Shown: positions 1-8,263 of the stretch, one piece after another
How the letters are laid out: each line of letters begins with the position of its first letter
Numbering within the stretch: position 1 is the first letter of the stretch
Source: Cytophagales bacterium
GTDB lineage: Bacteria > Bacteroidota > Bacteroidia > Cytophagales > Cyclobacteriaceae
Assembly (NCBI GenBank): GCA_020063545.1
Contig: JAGUUF010000274.1
Location: 1 to 40,866 of the forward strand
DNA: 40,866 nt
Direction: 5' to 3'
Notes under the pieces: generated by a model
What the model was told of the DNA's origin: nothing
The model's input: only the letters and a program-made list of their open reading frames with translations
Databases searched by the model: none
Translations under genes and position numbers: made by a program

Positions 1-2
1 AT

Positions 3-317
3 GCCTGCGCACTGGCTACGGTATCGGAATTTACTACGGGGTTTTTGTTGGTTTCCCGGCTTGATCCAAAGAAGTACCGGCTGATTATGAAACGGCTGGA
101 GATGGACTACCACTACCAGGGAAAAACGCATGCCTATGCCGCGTTTTCAATTTCGGAGGAATGGTTGAATGAAAAGATTTATTCGCCCCTCATGCTGCAG
201 GATGCCGTGGAAGTTTTATGTGTTGTAAAAATCCATGATGAAAAGGGTAACCACCTGACTACGGGCACCATCTGCTGGCAAATAAAGGATTGGGCTAAAG
301 TAAAAACCATAACTTGA
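3..317 (+). CDS. DUF4442-like hotdog thioesterase, C-terminal part (5' end cut by window)
   Basis: The reading frame is open from the left edge, so the start lies outside the window. The visible 104 residues begin with an ALATVSEFTTG-like segment, which resembles the helix of hotdog-fold thioesterases where the acyl-CoA pocket forms. Next come KKYRLIMKRLEMDYHYQGK and a final beta-rich stretch ending in GTICWQIKDW. This is the pattern of the Bacteroidota DUF4442 / PaaI-like family, whose members are thought to hydrolyse acyl-CoA thioesters; the substrate is not known. Its stop codon lies inside the palindromic operator of the next gene, so the 3' end and the toxin-antitoxin promoter share DNA. 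The family call is from pattern recognition only. Confidence 0.65.
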   Translation, partial: ACALATVSEFTTGFLLVSRLDPKKYRLIMKRLEMDYHYQGKTHAYAAFSISEEWLNEKIYSPLMLQDAVEVLCVVKIHDEKGNHLTTGTICWQIKDWAKVKTIT

Positions 318-331
318 CAAGTTGTCAAGTT
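311..331. promoter_or_regulatory. Perfect 21-bp palindrome, probable toxin-antitoxin operator
   Basis: The arms AACTTGACAA (311-320) and TTGTCAAGTT (322-331) are exact reverse complements around a central G. The site covers the probable -33 TTG of the antitoxin promoter. Phd/YefM antitoxins normally repress their own operon by binding such palindromes, so autoregulation is the natural reading. It also contains the stop codon of the upstream thioesterase gene. Confidence 0.75.
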
Positions 332-344
332 TGGTATAGTTTTA
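314..344 (+). promoter_or_regulatory. Probable promoter of the toxin-antitoxin operon
   Basis: TTG at 314-316, a 20-base spacer and TAGTTTTA at 337-344 match the Bacteroidota TTG / TAnnTTTG promoter with one mismatch. The -7 box ends 5 bases before the GTG at 350, so the transcript would begin at or very near the start codon. The same stretch also offers a sigma70-like reading, TTGACA with a 15-base spacer to TATAGT. Confidence 0.5.
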
Positions 345-349
345 CTTTC

Positions 350-586
350 GTGAAAGTAATTTCTGTTGGAGAGTTTAAAGAGAAAATGGCCTTTTTTATC
401 GAACGGATTTTAAAGGGCGAGGAATTTATTGTTTCATACGGCCGAAAGAAGAATAAGATTTTCAAGGTTTCCCCGATAAAGAACACCCGGCAGTTCAAAC
501 GTAAATTAGGACCTTTGGAAGGTAAGGCCACGATTACTTTTGAAGGCGATTGGAAAATTACCGATGAGGAGTTTCTGAAATCATGA
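350..586 (+). CDS. Phd/YefM-type antitoxin
   Basis: This small protein (78 residues from GTG 350) neutralises the PIN toxin encoded by the next gene. The N-terminal part, VKVISVGEFKEKMAFFIERILKGEEF, has the Phd/YefM layout: a beta strand, a helix, and a turn leading to IVSYGRKKNKIFKVSP, the DNA-binding and dimer half. The C-terminal part (KRKLGPLEGKATITF...WKITDEEFL) is the usual toxin-wrapping tail of VapC-linked members. I chose GTG 350 because it keeps the whole conserved N-terminus and sits just below the -7 box; ATG 386 would cut the fold. The stop overlaps the toxin ATG by 4 bases, implying translational coupling. Confidence 0.8.
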   Translation: MKVISVGEFKEKMAFFIERILKGEEFIVSYGRKKNKIFKVSPIKNTRQFKRKLGPLEGKATITFEGDWKITDEEFLKS

Positions 587-975
587 AATACCTCCTGGAT
601 ACACATATTTTTCTATGGGCATTAATCAGCCCGGCCAAACTATCCGATCGGTGTAAGGAAATTGTGATGTGCAACGAAGATGTTTACATAAGTCCGGTAA
701 TATTTTGGGAGATATCCATTAAATACGGATTAGGTAAGATTACGTTAGAAGGGATTAAGCCGGAAGAGCTTTTGACGAAAGCAAAGGGTTTACAACTGCA
801 AACACTGGAATTTAAAAATGAAGATGCTTTAAGTTTTTATAGACTACCAAAGTACCATACTGATCCGTTTGATCGGATGCTGGTTTGGCAGGCTATCCGT
901 AATAATATGGTACTTATTAGCCACGACAGCCAGCTTGCACATTATGAGCCGGATGGGCTTAAGCTTGTTTGGTAA
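583..975 (+). CDS. VapC-family PIN-domain toxin
   Basis: A 130-residue PIN-domain ribonuclease, the toxin partner of the overlapping antitoxin. The four acidic metal ligands expected of the family are visible: Asp6 in LLDTHIFLW, Glu43 in FWEISIK, Asp97 in the DPFDR motif, and Asp115 in ISHDSQ. Length and motif order match the Phd-linked VapC group. VapC toxins cut specific RNAs (tRNA or rRNA) when free of antitoxin; the target here cannot be read from sequence. This module looks more AT-rich by eye than its neighbours, which fits acquisition by transfer, but no mobile element borders it. Confidence 0.88.
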   Translation: MKYLLDTHIFLWALISPAKLSDRCKEIVMCNEDVYISPVIFWEISIKYGLGKITLEGIKPEELLTKAKGLQLQTLEFKNEDALSFYRLPKYHTDPFDRMLVWQAIRNNMVLISHDSQLAHYEPDGLKLVW

Positions 976-1053
976 ACAGGCATTCGTAATGATAAGATTT
1001 TATATAATAGGTATTATCTTCCTCCGATAGTTACATTTTTCGAAAGCCTTGCA

Positions 1054-1992
1054 TTGAGCGCCTATTCATTTCATAGTACTAAGCCTGACAGTTATTTGGG
1101 TTGTGAGTACCCGATAAGCCTGTTTCATTTACCGGAGCACCGTGGTTTGCAGAACCAAATGGGCTGGAGGTCGTTCTTTGTTCTCCATGAAAAAACGAGG
1201 AAACTTTATTCCGAGGTCCATTTCCATTGCGAGGGCCGGTTGGCCGCAAGTCCATTGCGGGCGCCCTTCGGTTCGTACCTGTTTTCGGAAAAACTACCCC
1301 CCGAAGTTTTGTTCGATTTTATATTGTTTACAGAGGAAGAGCTGAAAAAAAAGCAGATCGGTCATATTCTGCTAAAAGAAGCACCGGCCGGGTACTTTCC
1401 CGGGCAGCACCAGGTACTGATGCCCTTACTGCTTAACCTGAACTACACGGTTCAGCAGGCTGAGATTAGTTCCCTTATTCCGGTAACAGAAAAGCCATTT
1501 GCCGAAATTGTTGATTCATGGGAAAGCCGAAAATTGAGGCAGGCACGTGAGGCTGAGTTGACTACACGGCTTATTCATGCAGAAAACCTGGAGATGGTCT
1601 ATTCTTTTATATGGCAATGCCGCCAGCAAAAACATTATTCGCTTTCGATGACGCTGGAGGAAGTGAACAACGTGGTGCAAAAATTTCACGATAGGTTTAT
1701 TTTGTTTGGTGTTTTCGACCAGGATAACCTGGCGGCTGCCTCCATCGCCATCCGGGTTACCGATAACGTGCTTTACAATTTTTATTCCGACCATCATGCC
1801 AACTATGATTCACTCAGTCCGGCTGTTATGTTAATTGAGAGTGAGTATCAGTACTGCCGGGACCACCGGTTAGCCCTGCTCGACCTGGGTACATCATCCA
1901 TCCACGGCAAGCTTAACTTTCCGCTGCTTGATTTTAAAATGCGATTGGGCGCCAGGCCATCGCCAAAATACACCTTTACCAAGCAATGCTGA
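1054..1992 (+). CDS. FemAB/GNAT-like acyltransferase domain protein
   Basis: A protein of about 312 residues that I place in the GNAT-fold 'BioF2-like' or FemAB-like group. Support comes from the second half: a basic SRKLRQAREAEL segment, a charged central helix, then FILFGVFDQDNLAAASIAIRV, NVLYNFYSDH, and a final LLDLGTSS...LLDFKMRLGA, the strand-helix-strand ending of these transferases. Such proteins often add amino acids or acyl groups to peptidoglycan, polysaccharide or lipid. The gene is 3 bases upstream of a glycosyltransferase, suggesting a joint role in surface glycan decoration (inference). The start is uncertain: TTG 1054 is the first usual codon, and the frame stays open back to the toxin's stop at 975. 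Confidence 0.6.
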   Translation: MSAYSFHSTKPDSYLGCEYPISLFHLPEHRGLQNQMGWRSFFVLHEKTRKLYSEVHFHCEGRLAASPLRAPFGSYLFSEKLPPEVLFDFILFTEEELKKKQIGHILLKEAPAGYFPGQHQVLMPLLLNLNYTVQQAEISSLIPVTEKPFAEIVDSWESRKLRQAREAELTTRLIHAENLEMVYSFIWQCRQQKHYSLSMTLEEVNNVVQKFHDRFILFGVFDQDNLAAASIAIRVTDNVLYNFYSDHHANYDSLSPAVMLIESEYQYCRDHRLALLDLGTSSIHGKLNFPLLDFKMRLGARPSPKYTFTKQC

Positions 1993-1995
1993 CCT

Positions 1996-2862
1996 ATGGC
2001 CGCTCCGCTGGTTTCGGTAATTTGCCTGTGCTATAACCACGGCCGCTTCGTAGAAGAAGCGGTTCAATCGGTGCTGAACCAAACCTATCCCAACATTGAA
2101 TTACTGGTTGTTGATGATGCCAGCACGGACGACAGCGCCCAGCGCATTACCGCTTTGGCGCAGCAAGCGCCATCCATCAAAACATTTTTACTGGCAACAA
2201 ATATTGGACACTGCAAAGCGTTTAACCGGGCATTAAACTTGGTTTCCGGCAGTTTTATCATTGACCTGGCAGCAGATGACGTGCTTTTGCCCGACCGGGT
2301 AGCTAAAGGTGTTGCCGAGCTGGAACGACTTGGCGTTTCATATGGCGTTCATTTCAGCGATGCCGAGTACATTGATGCATCAGGGAAACATCTTTTCAAC
2401 CATTCGCATAACTACCCGCACGAAACCATCCCTGCGGGCGATATATATATAGAGTTGATAAGGCGGTATTTCATCTGTCCGCCTACTATGCTGTTCAGGC
2501 GAAGCGTGCTGGAGGTGCTTGGCGGGTATGATGAAACCCTCAGTTATGAAGACTTTGATTTCTGGATTCGGTCATCCCGCCAAAGCAGGTATGCCTACAC
2601 GCCAGAAGTACTGGTTAAAAAACGGGTGGTGCCATCGGCAAAAAGCCAAAAGCAGTTCAGGTTATTCAGCCGTGAATCGGCCACCACCTACACGGTGTGT
2701 GAAAAGATCATGAACCTCAATCGCACCCGAGCGGAGCAGGAGGCATTGTCGAAGCGCATCTTGTACGAAATGCGGTTGAATATAAAGTTGCTGAACATTG
2801 ATATGGTGAAAAAATATTTCCGGTTGTGGAACCGGAATAAGGAACTGATTTATCCTGAATAA
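1996..2862 (+). CDS. Family 2 glycosyltransferase
   Basis: A 288-residue GT-A glycosyltransferase that moves a sugar from a nucleotide-sugar donor to a glycan or lipid acceptor at the cytoplasmic membrane face. Family signatures appear in order: PLVSVICLCYNHGRFV at the N-terminus, QSVLNQTYPNIELLVVDDASTDDS (nucleotide binding), the acidic metal-binding AADDVLLPDR, and the acceptor-side GGYDETLSYEDFDFWIR with its ED pair near residue 190. No membrane segments are evident. It starts 3 bases after the FemAB-like gene and converges with rsgA, with only 9 bases between stops. Donor and acceptor cannot be told. Confidence 0.9.
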   Translation: MAAPLVSVICLCYNHGRFVEEAVQSVLNQTYPNIELLVVDDASTDDSAQRITALAQQAPSIKTFLLATNIGHCKAFNRALNLVSGSFIIDLAADDVLLPDRVAKGVAELERLGVSYGVHFSDAEYIDASGKHLFNHSHNYPHETIPAGDIYIELIRRYFICPPTMLFRRSVLEVLGGYDETLSYEDFDFWIRSSRQSRYAYTPEVLVKKRVVPSAKSQKQFRLFSRESATTYTVCEKIMNLNRTRAEQEALSKRILYEMRLNIKLLNIDMVKKYFRLWNRNKELIYPE

Positions 2863-2871
2863 CAGAAAGAA

Positions 2872-3786
2872 TTATTTCCGGGTATCCTCGCCCGTAAGGA
2901 TACTCAGGTAACTTTCGTAGCGGCTGCGCGCAATGGTTTCTCGGGCAACGGCTTCTTTTATGGCACACTTTGGTTCATTAATATGCAGGCAGCGCGATCC
3001 GAATTTGCAGGTTAGCCGCAGGTCGCGCATTTCCGGAAAGTAATCCGAAAGTTCTTCCGGTGTCATATCAATGAGTCCGAACTCTTTTATGCCTGGTGTA
3101 TCAATAATAAATGTGGTTTCATCCAATCGAAACATTTCGGCAAACGTGGTGGTGTGTGTTCCTTTTTTGGTGAAATCCGAAACTTCGCTTACTTTTTGGT
3201 TGATGGCAGGCGAAAGTTTATTGATGAGCGTGGATTTACCCACACCCGAGTGCCCGGCAATAAGGGTGGTTTTTCCGTGAAGTAATTTTTCAATTTCCGG
3301 TTGCAGATTTTCAAGAGCGCTTGTTACGATGCACGTTACGCCCAGTGGCTTGTAAATTTGTATGAGGTTGTTTTGATGGCGTTGCGATTCGTTGTCGAGC
3401 AGGTCTTTTTTATTAAAAACAATTACCTGCGGAATGCGGAAAGACTCGGCTGCTACCAGGAAGCGATCGATAAAACCGGCCGAAGTCCGCGGCATTACCA
3501 TAGTGGCCACTACCATAGCCTGGTCAATATTGGCCGCAATAACATGGGCATGCCCGGTTTTTTTTACTGACTGGCGTACAATGTAATTGGTTCGCGGAAG
3601 GATGGAGGTAATGATGCCTTCATTACTTTCCGGCTCTACATCAACATAATCGCCTACTGCTACGGGGTTGGTTTCTTTAATCCCTTCCAGCCGTATTTTG
3701 CCGCGGATGCGGCACCGGAGTTTTACCCCATCCTCCATGAGAACATCGTACCACGAACCGGTTGAACGCATCACCCGGCCTTTCAT
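2872..3786 (-). CDS. rsgA: Ribosome small subunit-dependent GTPase RsgA
   Basis: A circularly permuted GTPase (304 residues) that binds the 30S subunit late in assembly and releases biogenesis factors on GTP hydrolysis. The G motifs appear in the permuted order typical of RsgA: NKKD (125-128, G4), GHSGVGKST (178-186, P-loop) and DTPG (229-232, G3). An OB fold occupies roughly the first 70 residues. The C-terminal zinc site is complete (Cys260, Cys266, His268, Cys274). Length is normal. The ATG overlaps the stop of waaA by 4 bases, so the two are translationally coupled. Confidence 0.96.
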   Translation of the reverse strand: MKGRVMRSTGSWYDVLMEDGVKLRCRIRGKIRLEGIKETNPVAVGDYVDVEPESNEGIITSILPRTNYIVRQSVKKTGHAHVIAANIDQAMVVATMVMPRTSAGFIDRFLVAAESFRIPQVIVFNKKDLLDNESQRHQNNLIQIYKPLGVTCIVTSALENLQPEIEKLLHGKTTLIAGHSGVGKSTLINKLSPAINQKVSEVSDFTKKGTHTTTFAEMFRLDETTFIIDTPGIKEFGLIDMTPEELSDYFPEMRDLRLTCKFGSRCLHINEPKCAIKEAVARETIARSRYESYLSILTGEDTRK

Positions 3787-5027
3787 GGCTTCAACAGATT
3801 TCGGCAGTGCTTCATGATTTTTTCTGTTGCCCCCAGGTTCTCTTCCACGTACAGCCGCGTTACTTCGCAGGCCAGTAAGAAATTCTGAGGCAGGTTCACC
3901 ATTTCGTACTTCGTTTTTAAATCCCGGTAATCGGCAACTTCAAACGCGCCTCCACGGTTAATCAGGTCAACCGCTTCCTGGAATTTCTGGAAATTCCGGT
4001 TACCGAAAAAAATGGGAATGCCATAGCATGCCGCTTCAAGTATATTGTGAAGCCCTTTGCCAAATGCACCCCCTATAAAGGCAAACTCCCCGTACCGGTA
4101 AAGTTTTCCTAACATCCCCACATTGTCGATCATCAGGATGTGGTATTCATCCAGGCTTGCCCCGGCTTTTGAATACCGGATGGTTTTTGCATTTACTGCC
4201 TTTTCGAAGTTGCTCATAAAGGCCTCAGTAACTTCGTGTGGTGCAACAATAAATTTCAGGTGGAAATAATTCTCGTTGATGAACGGAATCAATACTTCAA
4301 GGTCTTCGGGCCAGCAACTTCCAATAATCATGACCTTGTCATTTCCTTTAAAACCTTTTGCAACCGGTATCTCCTCACCTTGCTTAACCAGTTGGTTCAC
4401 CCGGTCGAACCGGGTATCGCCTGCCCGTGTAACGTTGGTGATGCCGATGGATTTCAGCAAGCGCACCGATTCATCATTCTGAACAAAGAAATGATTGATG
4501 TACCGCAGCATGTTCCGGTAGAATTTGCCGGTAGCCTTAAAGAAAAACTGATCCGGCCTGAAAATGGCTGAAATGGAAAGCAGGGGAATTTTTCTTCTGT
4601 TCAGTTCCGATGCGTAGTGGTACCAGAACTCATACTTCACAAAAATTGCCAGTATCGGTTTGCTGATTTCGATAAACCGGGAAGCATTTCCCTGGGTATC
4701 CCACGGCAGGTAAAAAATATAATCGGCCTTGGGGTAATTTTTGCGCACCTCATAGCCGGAGGGTGAAAAAAATGTTAACAGAATTTTATGGTCGGGAAAT
4801 TCTTCTTTAAGTTTTTCGATCACCGGCCGGCCTTGTTCAAATTCACCGAGCGAAGCACAATGCACCCACACCAGCGGAGCATTGTTGGAGGCCAGTTGGC
4901 CGCTAAACCGCCTGAAAAAATTCCTGCGTCCGAAATTAAAGGCATCGGCTTTGGCGTTGAAAAAACCGGCAAGGTAATAAAGCCCCCTGAGCAGGGTGAT
5001 AAGCAGGTTATAAATAAACACGGTCAT
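3783..5027 (-). CDS. waaA: 3-deoxy-D-manno-octulosonic acid (Kdo) transferase
   Basis: WaaA/KdtA transfers Kdo from CMP-Kdo onto lipid A precursor on the inner face of the inner membrane, so the cell makes LPS. The 414-residue protein has an N-terminal membrane anchor (FIYNLLITLLRGLYYLAGFF), the catalytic-Glu segment HCASLGEFEQGRPV, GSCWPED at the start of the second Rossmann domain, and GGAFGKGLHNILEAACYG for CMP-Kdo binding. These match GT30 enzymes at full length. A -7 box lies 7 bases before its ATG. It is the first gene of a waaA-rsgA pair. Confidence 0.95.
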   Translation of the reverse strand: MTVFIYNLLITLLRGLYYLAGFFNAKADAFNFGRRNFFRRFSGQLASNNAPLVWVHCASLGEFEQGRPVIEKLKEEFPDHKILLTFFSPSGYEVRKNYPKADYIFYLPWDTQGNASRFIEISKPILAIFVKYEFWYHYASELNRRKIPLLSISAIFRPDQFFFKATGKFYRNMLRYINHFFVQNDESVRLLKSIGITNVTRAGDTRFDRVNQLVKQGEEIPVAKGFKGNDKVMIIGSCWPEDLEVLIPFINENYFHLKFIVAPHEVTEAFMSNFEKAVNAKTIRYSKAGASLDEYHILMIDNVGMLGKLYRYGEFAFIGGAFGKGLHNILEAACYGIPIFFGNRNFQKFQEAVDLINRGGAFEVADYRDLKTKYEMVNLPQNFLLACEVTRLYVEENLGATEKIMKHCRNLLKP

Positions 5028-5034
5028 TAACCAT

Positions 5035-5042
5035 CAAAAATA
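5035..5042 (-). promoter_or_regulatory. Bacteroidota -7 box upstream of waaA
   Basis: Read on the minus strand the site is TATTTTTG, a perfect TAnnTTTG. It ends 7 bases before the waaA ATG, which would give an almost leaderless mRNA. No clear TTG -33 element is seen at the right distance. Confidence 0.45.
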
Positions 5043-5159
5043 GGAAGAGTAAGGCCTATTACCCTGTATTTGAAGATAATTTTGGTATTTTGGCGGATTG
5101 CGATTACCAAAATTCCTAATTTAGAATGAAGGATATTATTGAACCGAAATTCCATTGAT

Positions 5160-6248
5160 ATGAACAAAATAGTAAAGTTGGTATTCATCTTTGTTATTGC
5201 TGCGGCAATACCATTTTCATTACATGCTCAGAATGAAGATGATATTGTGCGCTTTTTACAAGCTAATAAAACTGATGGCGGAAAGTTAATCACAGCCTAC
5301 ATTAACCCGTTTATCGAAGGCTTTTCTTATGCGCTGAACGGGGGGTGGTTCCACACCGCCAAGCCACACAAACTTGGTGGCTTTGATATCAACCTCTCGC
5401 TTACACCGGTATTCATTCCATCATCGCAAGACCGCTTCGATCCGTCCAAACTCAATTTCGAAAACATCGCGGGTTTTGCCAATACAACAAACCCAGGTAA
5501 GAATGCGCCAACCATAATCGGCCCAAATGACCGGACCACCTACTACTTTAATTACGATTTGGATGGTGACGGAAATACAAACTCCCCGGGCAACATCATT
5601 GACCCCGATGACTCCTTCAGTGGTCCGGAAGGCCTGGCGTTGCGGGAGAACCTTAAAGTAGCACCAATTGGCGCCCCTATGCTACAAGTAGGGGTTGGAC
5701 TGATAAAGGGTACGGATGTAATGGTACGGTTTGTTCCTAAAATTTCAGTGGGAAGCACCGAAACAAAACTTTTCGGCCTGGGTCTTCGCCACGATATTAA
5801 GCAGCACATCCCCGGCATAAAAATGCTTCCGTTCGATTTGTCGGTAATGGCTGGCTTTACAACGTTTGAAGGCGTTACAGATTTGTCGGCACTGGCCACG
5901 GAATTTCCTCCGGCAACTGCCGGAACACGGCAAGAAGCCATCTATAAATTCAATGCCTACTTGTTCGAGGCACTTATTTCAAAGAAGATAGCCATATTAA
6001 CCGTATTTGGCGGTGTGGGCTTTAATGGTGTTAAAACAACAGCCGATGTGCAGGGCAGTTATACATTTTTTAACAACACTGCTGCTGAATTTGATTTAAC
6101 CAATCCGTATTCGGCTACATTTAAAAACAACAGCATGCGCTTTGATGTGGGCTTCAGGATTAACTTGTTAGCCTTTTATCTTTATGGCGATTACACCATT
6201 CAGGAGTATAGTTCGGTTACCGCTGGGCTGGGATTTACGTTCCGGTAA
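5160..6248 (+). CDS. DUF6588 family outer-membrane protein
   Basis: An exported protein of 362 residues. The N-terminus MNKIVKLVFIFVIAAAIPFSLHAQ is a clear signal peptide with cleavage after HAQ. The rest is rich in alternating aromatic and glycine strands (GFSYALNGGWF, FDVGFRINLLAFYLYGDYTIQEYSSVTAGLGFTF), with a terminal phenylalanine followed by Arg, typical of outer-membrane beta-barrels. It resembles the uncharacterised Bacteroidota family DUF6588. An aspartate-rich loop (YDLDGDGNTNS, about residues 140-150) looks like a calcium-binding motif. ATG 5160 is chosen over the upstream TTG because it starts the signal peptide. A strong terminator follows the gene. Substrate and role are unknown. 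Confidence 0.82.
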   Translation: MNKIVKLVFIFVIAAAIPFSLHAQNEDDIVRFLQANKTDGGKLITAYINPFIEGFSYALNGGWFHTAKPHKLGGFDINLSLTPVFIPSSQDRFDPSKLNFENIAGFANTTNPGKNAPTIIGPNDRTTYYFNYDLDGDGNTNSPGNIIDPDDSFSGPEGLALRENLKVAPIGAPMLQVGVGLIKGTDVMVRFVPKISVGSTETKLFGLGLRHDIKQHIPGIKMLPFDLSVMAGFTTFEGVTDLSALATEFPPATAGTRQEAIYKFNAYLFEALISKKIAILTVFGGVGFNGVKTTADVQGSYTFFNNTAAEFDLTNPYSATFKNNSMRFDVGFRINLLAFYLYGDYTIQEYSSVTAGLGFTFR

Positions 6249-6270
6249 TTGATTTGAAACTGCAAAATAT

Positions 6271-6299
6271 AAAGGCTGTCAGCAATGGCGGCCTTTTTA
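6271..6299 (+). terminator. Intrinsic terminator after the DUF6588 gene
   Basis: AAAGGCTGTC (6271-6280) pairs over its full 10 bases with GGCGGCCTTT (6287-6296), using two G-U pairs, around a 6-base loop. A T run follows on the plus strand. It lies 23 bases after the stop codon. Confidence 0.8.
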
Positions 6300-6315
6300 C
6301 TTTAAAACCAGCCGC

Positions 6316-7380
6316 TTATTGTTCCACATCGCCAGTCTCTGATAACCAGATCGCAATAAATCTTGTTTGTTCAAAGCGGGCGCAGGTAATTACCATTACG
6401 GAAGTAATGGGTACCGACAGAATCATACCTAAAACCCCCCAGATAACCCCCCAAAAAGTTAACGCAAGCAACACACCCAGTGGGCTGAGATTAAGGGTGC
6501 GCCCCATTATTTTGGGTTCCAGTACGTTGCCAACCAACAGTTGAACGGCCTGGATGGCCAGGAACAGCCACAAAAAAATCCAGAACGACTGAAACTGAAA
6601 CATGGCAAAAACAGCCGGAAGCAGGGTAGCAAAAAAAGAACCGATGTACGGTATGTAGTTCAATAAAAAAATCAGAAATGCCCACCACACCGGGAAATCA
6701 ACATCAAACACCAGCAGGATAACGTAACTGAGTAATCCTGTTAACACACTCATTTGTGTCTTTATTGATATATACTTACGGGTAGCTTGCGCAACCTGGT
6801 CAATAATAGCCGTAACCTTTTTCAGCTGTGCCGGATCTTTTACCCAGAGACTCAGCTTTTTTGTAAAAAATTTCTCCTCCACCAGCAAAAAAGCCACGTA
6901 AATAATGATGATGAAAATATTTCCGGCAATGTTGGTGAGGCTGTTAAGCAACCCGGTTAACAGGGGCTGAATGTTAAACGATGACACTGCCTCCAGTATT
7001 CTTTCCTGTATCACTTCGAATCCTTCCAGCGTTTTCAGGTTGGCAATCATCGATTTGAAGTTGGAAACATAAACCGGTGATTTGTCAATAATGAGTTGCA
7101 GGTTTAATACAATGATCTCGTAAATGCCAATCGCAATCAGGAAGATAATCAGGAAGGCCAGAATGGTGAGCAGCCACGAAGGGAACCGCTTTCCTTTGAT
7201 GCTGATTTTGCCGAACAGCCGTTTCAGTTCGAACACGGCATACCAGATCATGCCGGCAATAACAATGGGCTGAAGGAAATTGCTGAAATACACCAGGCAG
7301 AACACCACGATGGCCAGAATAATCAGCCAGGCAGCTGCCCGTTCAATACCAAACGCCCGCAATGTTGATGGTTGATCCAT
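6316..7380 (-). CDS. AI-2E family transporter (PerM/YdiK-like permease)
   Basis: A 354-residue integral membrane protein with about eight hydrophobic segments. It opens with IERAAAWLIILAIVVFCLVYFSNFLQP and has the family's central soluble stretch (DKSPVYVSNFKSMIANL) and the hallmark ending LLNYIPYIGSFFATLLPA... LVGNVLEPKIMGRTLNLSPLGVLLAL. The family covers quorum-signal exporters and ion-coupled antiporters, so the substrate should not be inferred from the name. It lies 3 bases after an enoyl-CoA hydratase gene and probably shares its mRNA, though no functional link is obvious. Confidence 0.92.
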   Translation of the reverse strand: MDQPSTLRAFGIERAAAWLIILAIVVFCLVYFSNFLQPIVIAGMIWYAVFELKRLFGKISIKGKRFPSWLLTILAFLIIFLIAIGIYEIIVLNLQLIIDKSPVYVSNFKSMIANLKTLEGFEVIQERILEAVSSFNIQPLLTGLLNSLTNIAGNIFIIIIYVAFLLVEEKFFTKKLSLWVKDPAQLKKVTAIIDQVAQATRKYISIKTQMSVLTGLLSYVILLVFDVDFPVWWAFLIFLLNYIPYIGSFFATLLPAVFAMFQFQSFWIFLWLFLAIQAVQLLVGNVLEPKIMGRTLNLSPLGVLLALTFWGVIWGVLGMILSVPITSVMVITCARFEQTRFIAIWLSETGDVEQ

Positions 7381-7383
7381 GCC

Positions 7384-8157
7384 TTACTTTCCTTTGTATG
7401 CGGGTTTCCGTTTTTCGATGAAGGCTTGCATGCCTTCTTTCTGATCTTCGGATGCAAACGTGAGGTAGAAATTCTTTCGCTCAAATGCGAGACCTTCATC
7501 CAGTTGGGTTTCAAACGACCGGTTAATGGCTTCTTTGGCCAGTTGCACGGCCACCGGTGACATCTGCGCGATTTCTTTTGCCAGTTCAACCGCTTCATGC
7601 ATCAGCATTTCAACCGGTACAACTTTATTAACCAGTCCGTAGAAGTGAGCTTCTTCTGCAGAAATGAACCGGCCGGTTAAAATCAGCTCCATGGCTTTCG
7701 CTTTTCCGATGGCTTTTGTTAAACGCTGTGTACCGCCCGCCCCCGGTATGGTGCCAATCTTAATCTCGGGTTGTCCGAACCTGGCGGTTTCAGAGGCGAT
7801 GATCATATCGCACATCATGGTAAACTCGCAGCCTCCGCCAAGGGCAAACCCTGATACAGCGGCAATAATGGGTTTCTTGGTTTTGCGTATCTGATCCCAC
7901 GTGCTGAACTGGTCAATCAGCAGCATATCAATAGCCGATTTATCGGCCATCTGCTTAATATCGGCCCCGGCAGCAAATGCCTGTTCATTGCCGGTAATGA
8001 TGATTACCCGCACCGCTTCGTTTTTGTCCAACGCCTGCAGGGCATCGCGCACCTCTTCCATCAGTTTACGGTTCAGGGCGTTGAGTTCTTTGGGCCGGTT
8101 TAACTGGATGAGGGCAATGCCCGGCTGGTATTGCTCGGTTACAATAATGAATTCCAT
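7384..8157 (-). CDS. Enoyl-CoA hydratase/isomerase
   Basis: A 257-residue crotonase-fold enzyme that hydrates trans-2-enoyl-CoA in fatty-acid beta-oxidation or a related acyl-CoA route. The oxyanion-hole segment AFAAGADIKQM and GFALGGGCEF are present. Both catalytic glutamates of true hydratases are visible: Glu111 (GGGCEF) and Glu131 (GQPEIK). This favours hydratase over a non-hydratase crotonase. ATG 8157 is preferred to a TTG two codons upstream. The AI-2E permease follows after 3 bases. Confidence 0.93.
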   Translation of the reverse strand: MEFIIVTEQYQPGIALIQLNRPKELNALNRKLMEEVRDALQALDKNEAVRVIIITGNEQAFAAGADIKQMADKSAIDMLLIDQFSTWDQIRKTKKPIIAAVSGFALGGGCEFTMMCDMIIASETARFGQPEIKIGTIPGAGGTQRLTKAIGKAKAMELILTGRFISAEEAHFYGLVNKVVPVEMLMHEAVELAKEIAQMSPVAVQLAKEAINRSFETQLDEGLAFERKNFYLTFASEDQKEGMQAFIEKRKPAYKGK

Positions 8158-8209
8158 GCTCAATATGTTATTGGTTTTGGTCGCCTCAATTTCGTTTAAA
8201 AAATCGGCT

Positions 8210-8236
8210 ATGCGAAAAGAGAAAGGAGGTGAGTAG
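8210..8236 (+). other. Mini-ORF containing a 13-base complement of the 16S rRNA 3' tail
   Basis: ATG 8210 opens an 8-codon frame (MRKEKGGE, stop TAG 8234-8236). Inside it, AGAAAGGAGGTGA (8220-8232) is fully complementary to the usual Bacteroidota 16S 3' tail UCACCUCCUUUCU. Strong Shine-Dalgarno sites are rare in this phylum, and no start codon follows at normal spacing. Read on the minus strand, the site is a copy of the anti-SD tail. It may be a leader, a ribosome-binding decoy or chance. The rest of the 8158-8437 gap holds the hairpin at 8264-8293 and nothing else I can name. Confidence 0.35.
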
Positions 8237-8263
8237 CGAAAAAATCAACCTGGACTGAAAAAG

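Noticed and set aside
1..2862. Possible genomic island at the left edge
   Set aside because: A toxin-antitoxin pair and surface-glycan genes often occur in islands, but no integrase, tRNA, attachment repeat or insertion sequence is visible.
6254..6544. Plus-strand frame after the DUF6588 gene
   Set aside because: It begins inside a terminator region and is antisense to the end of the AI-2E permease.
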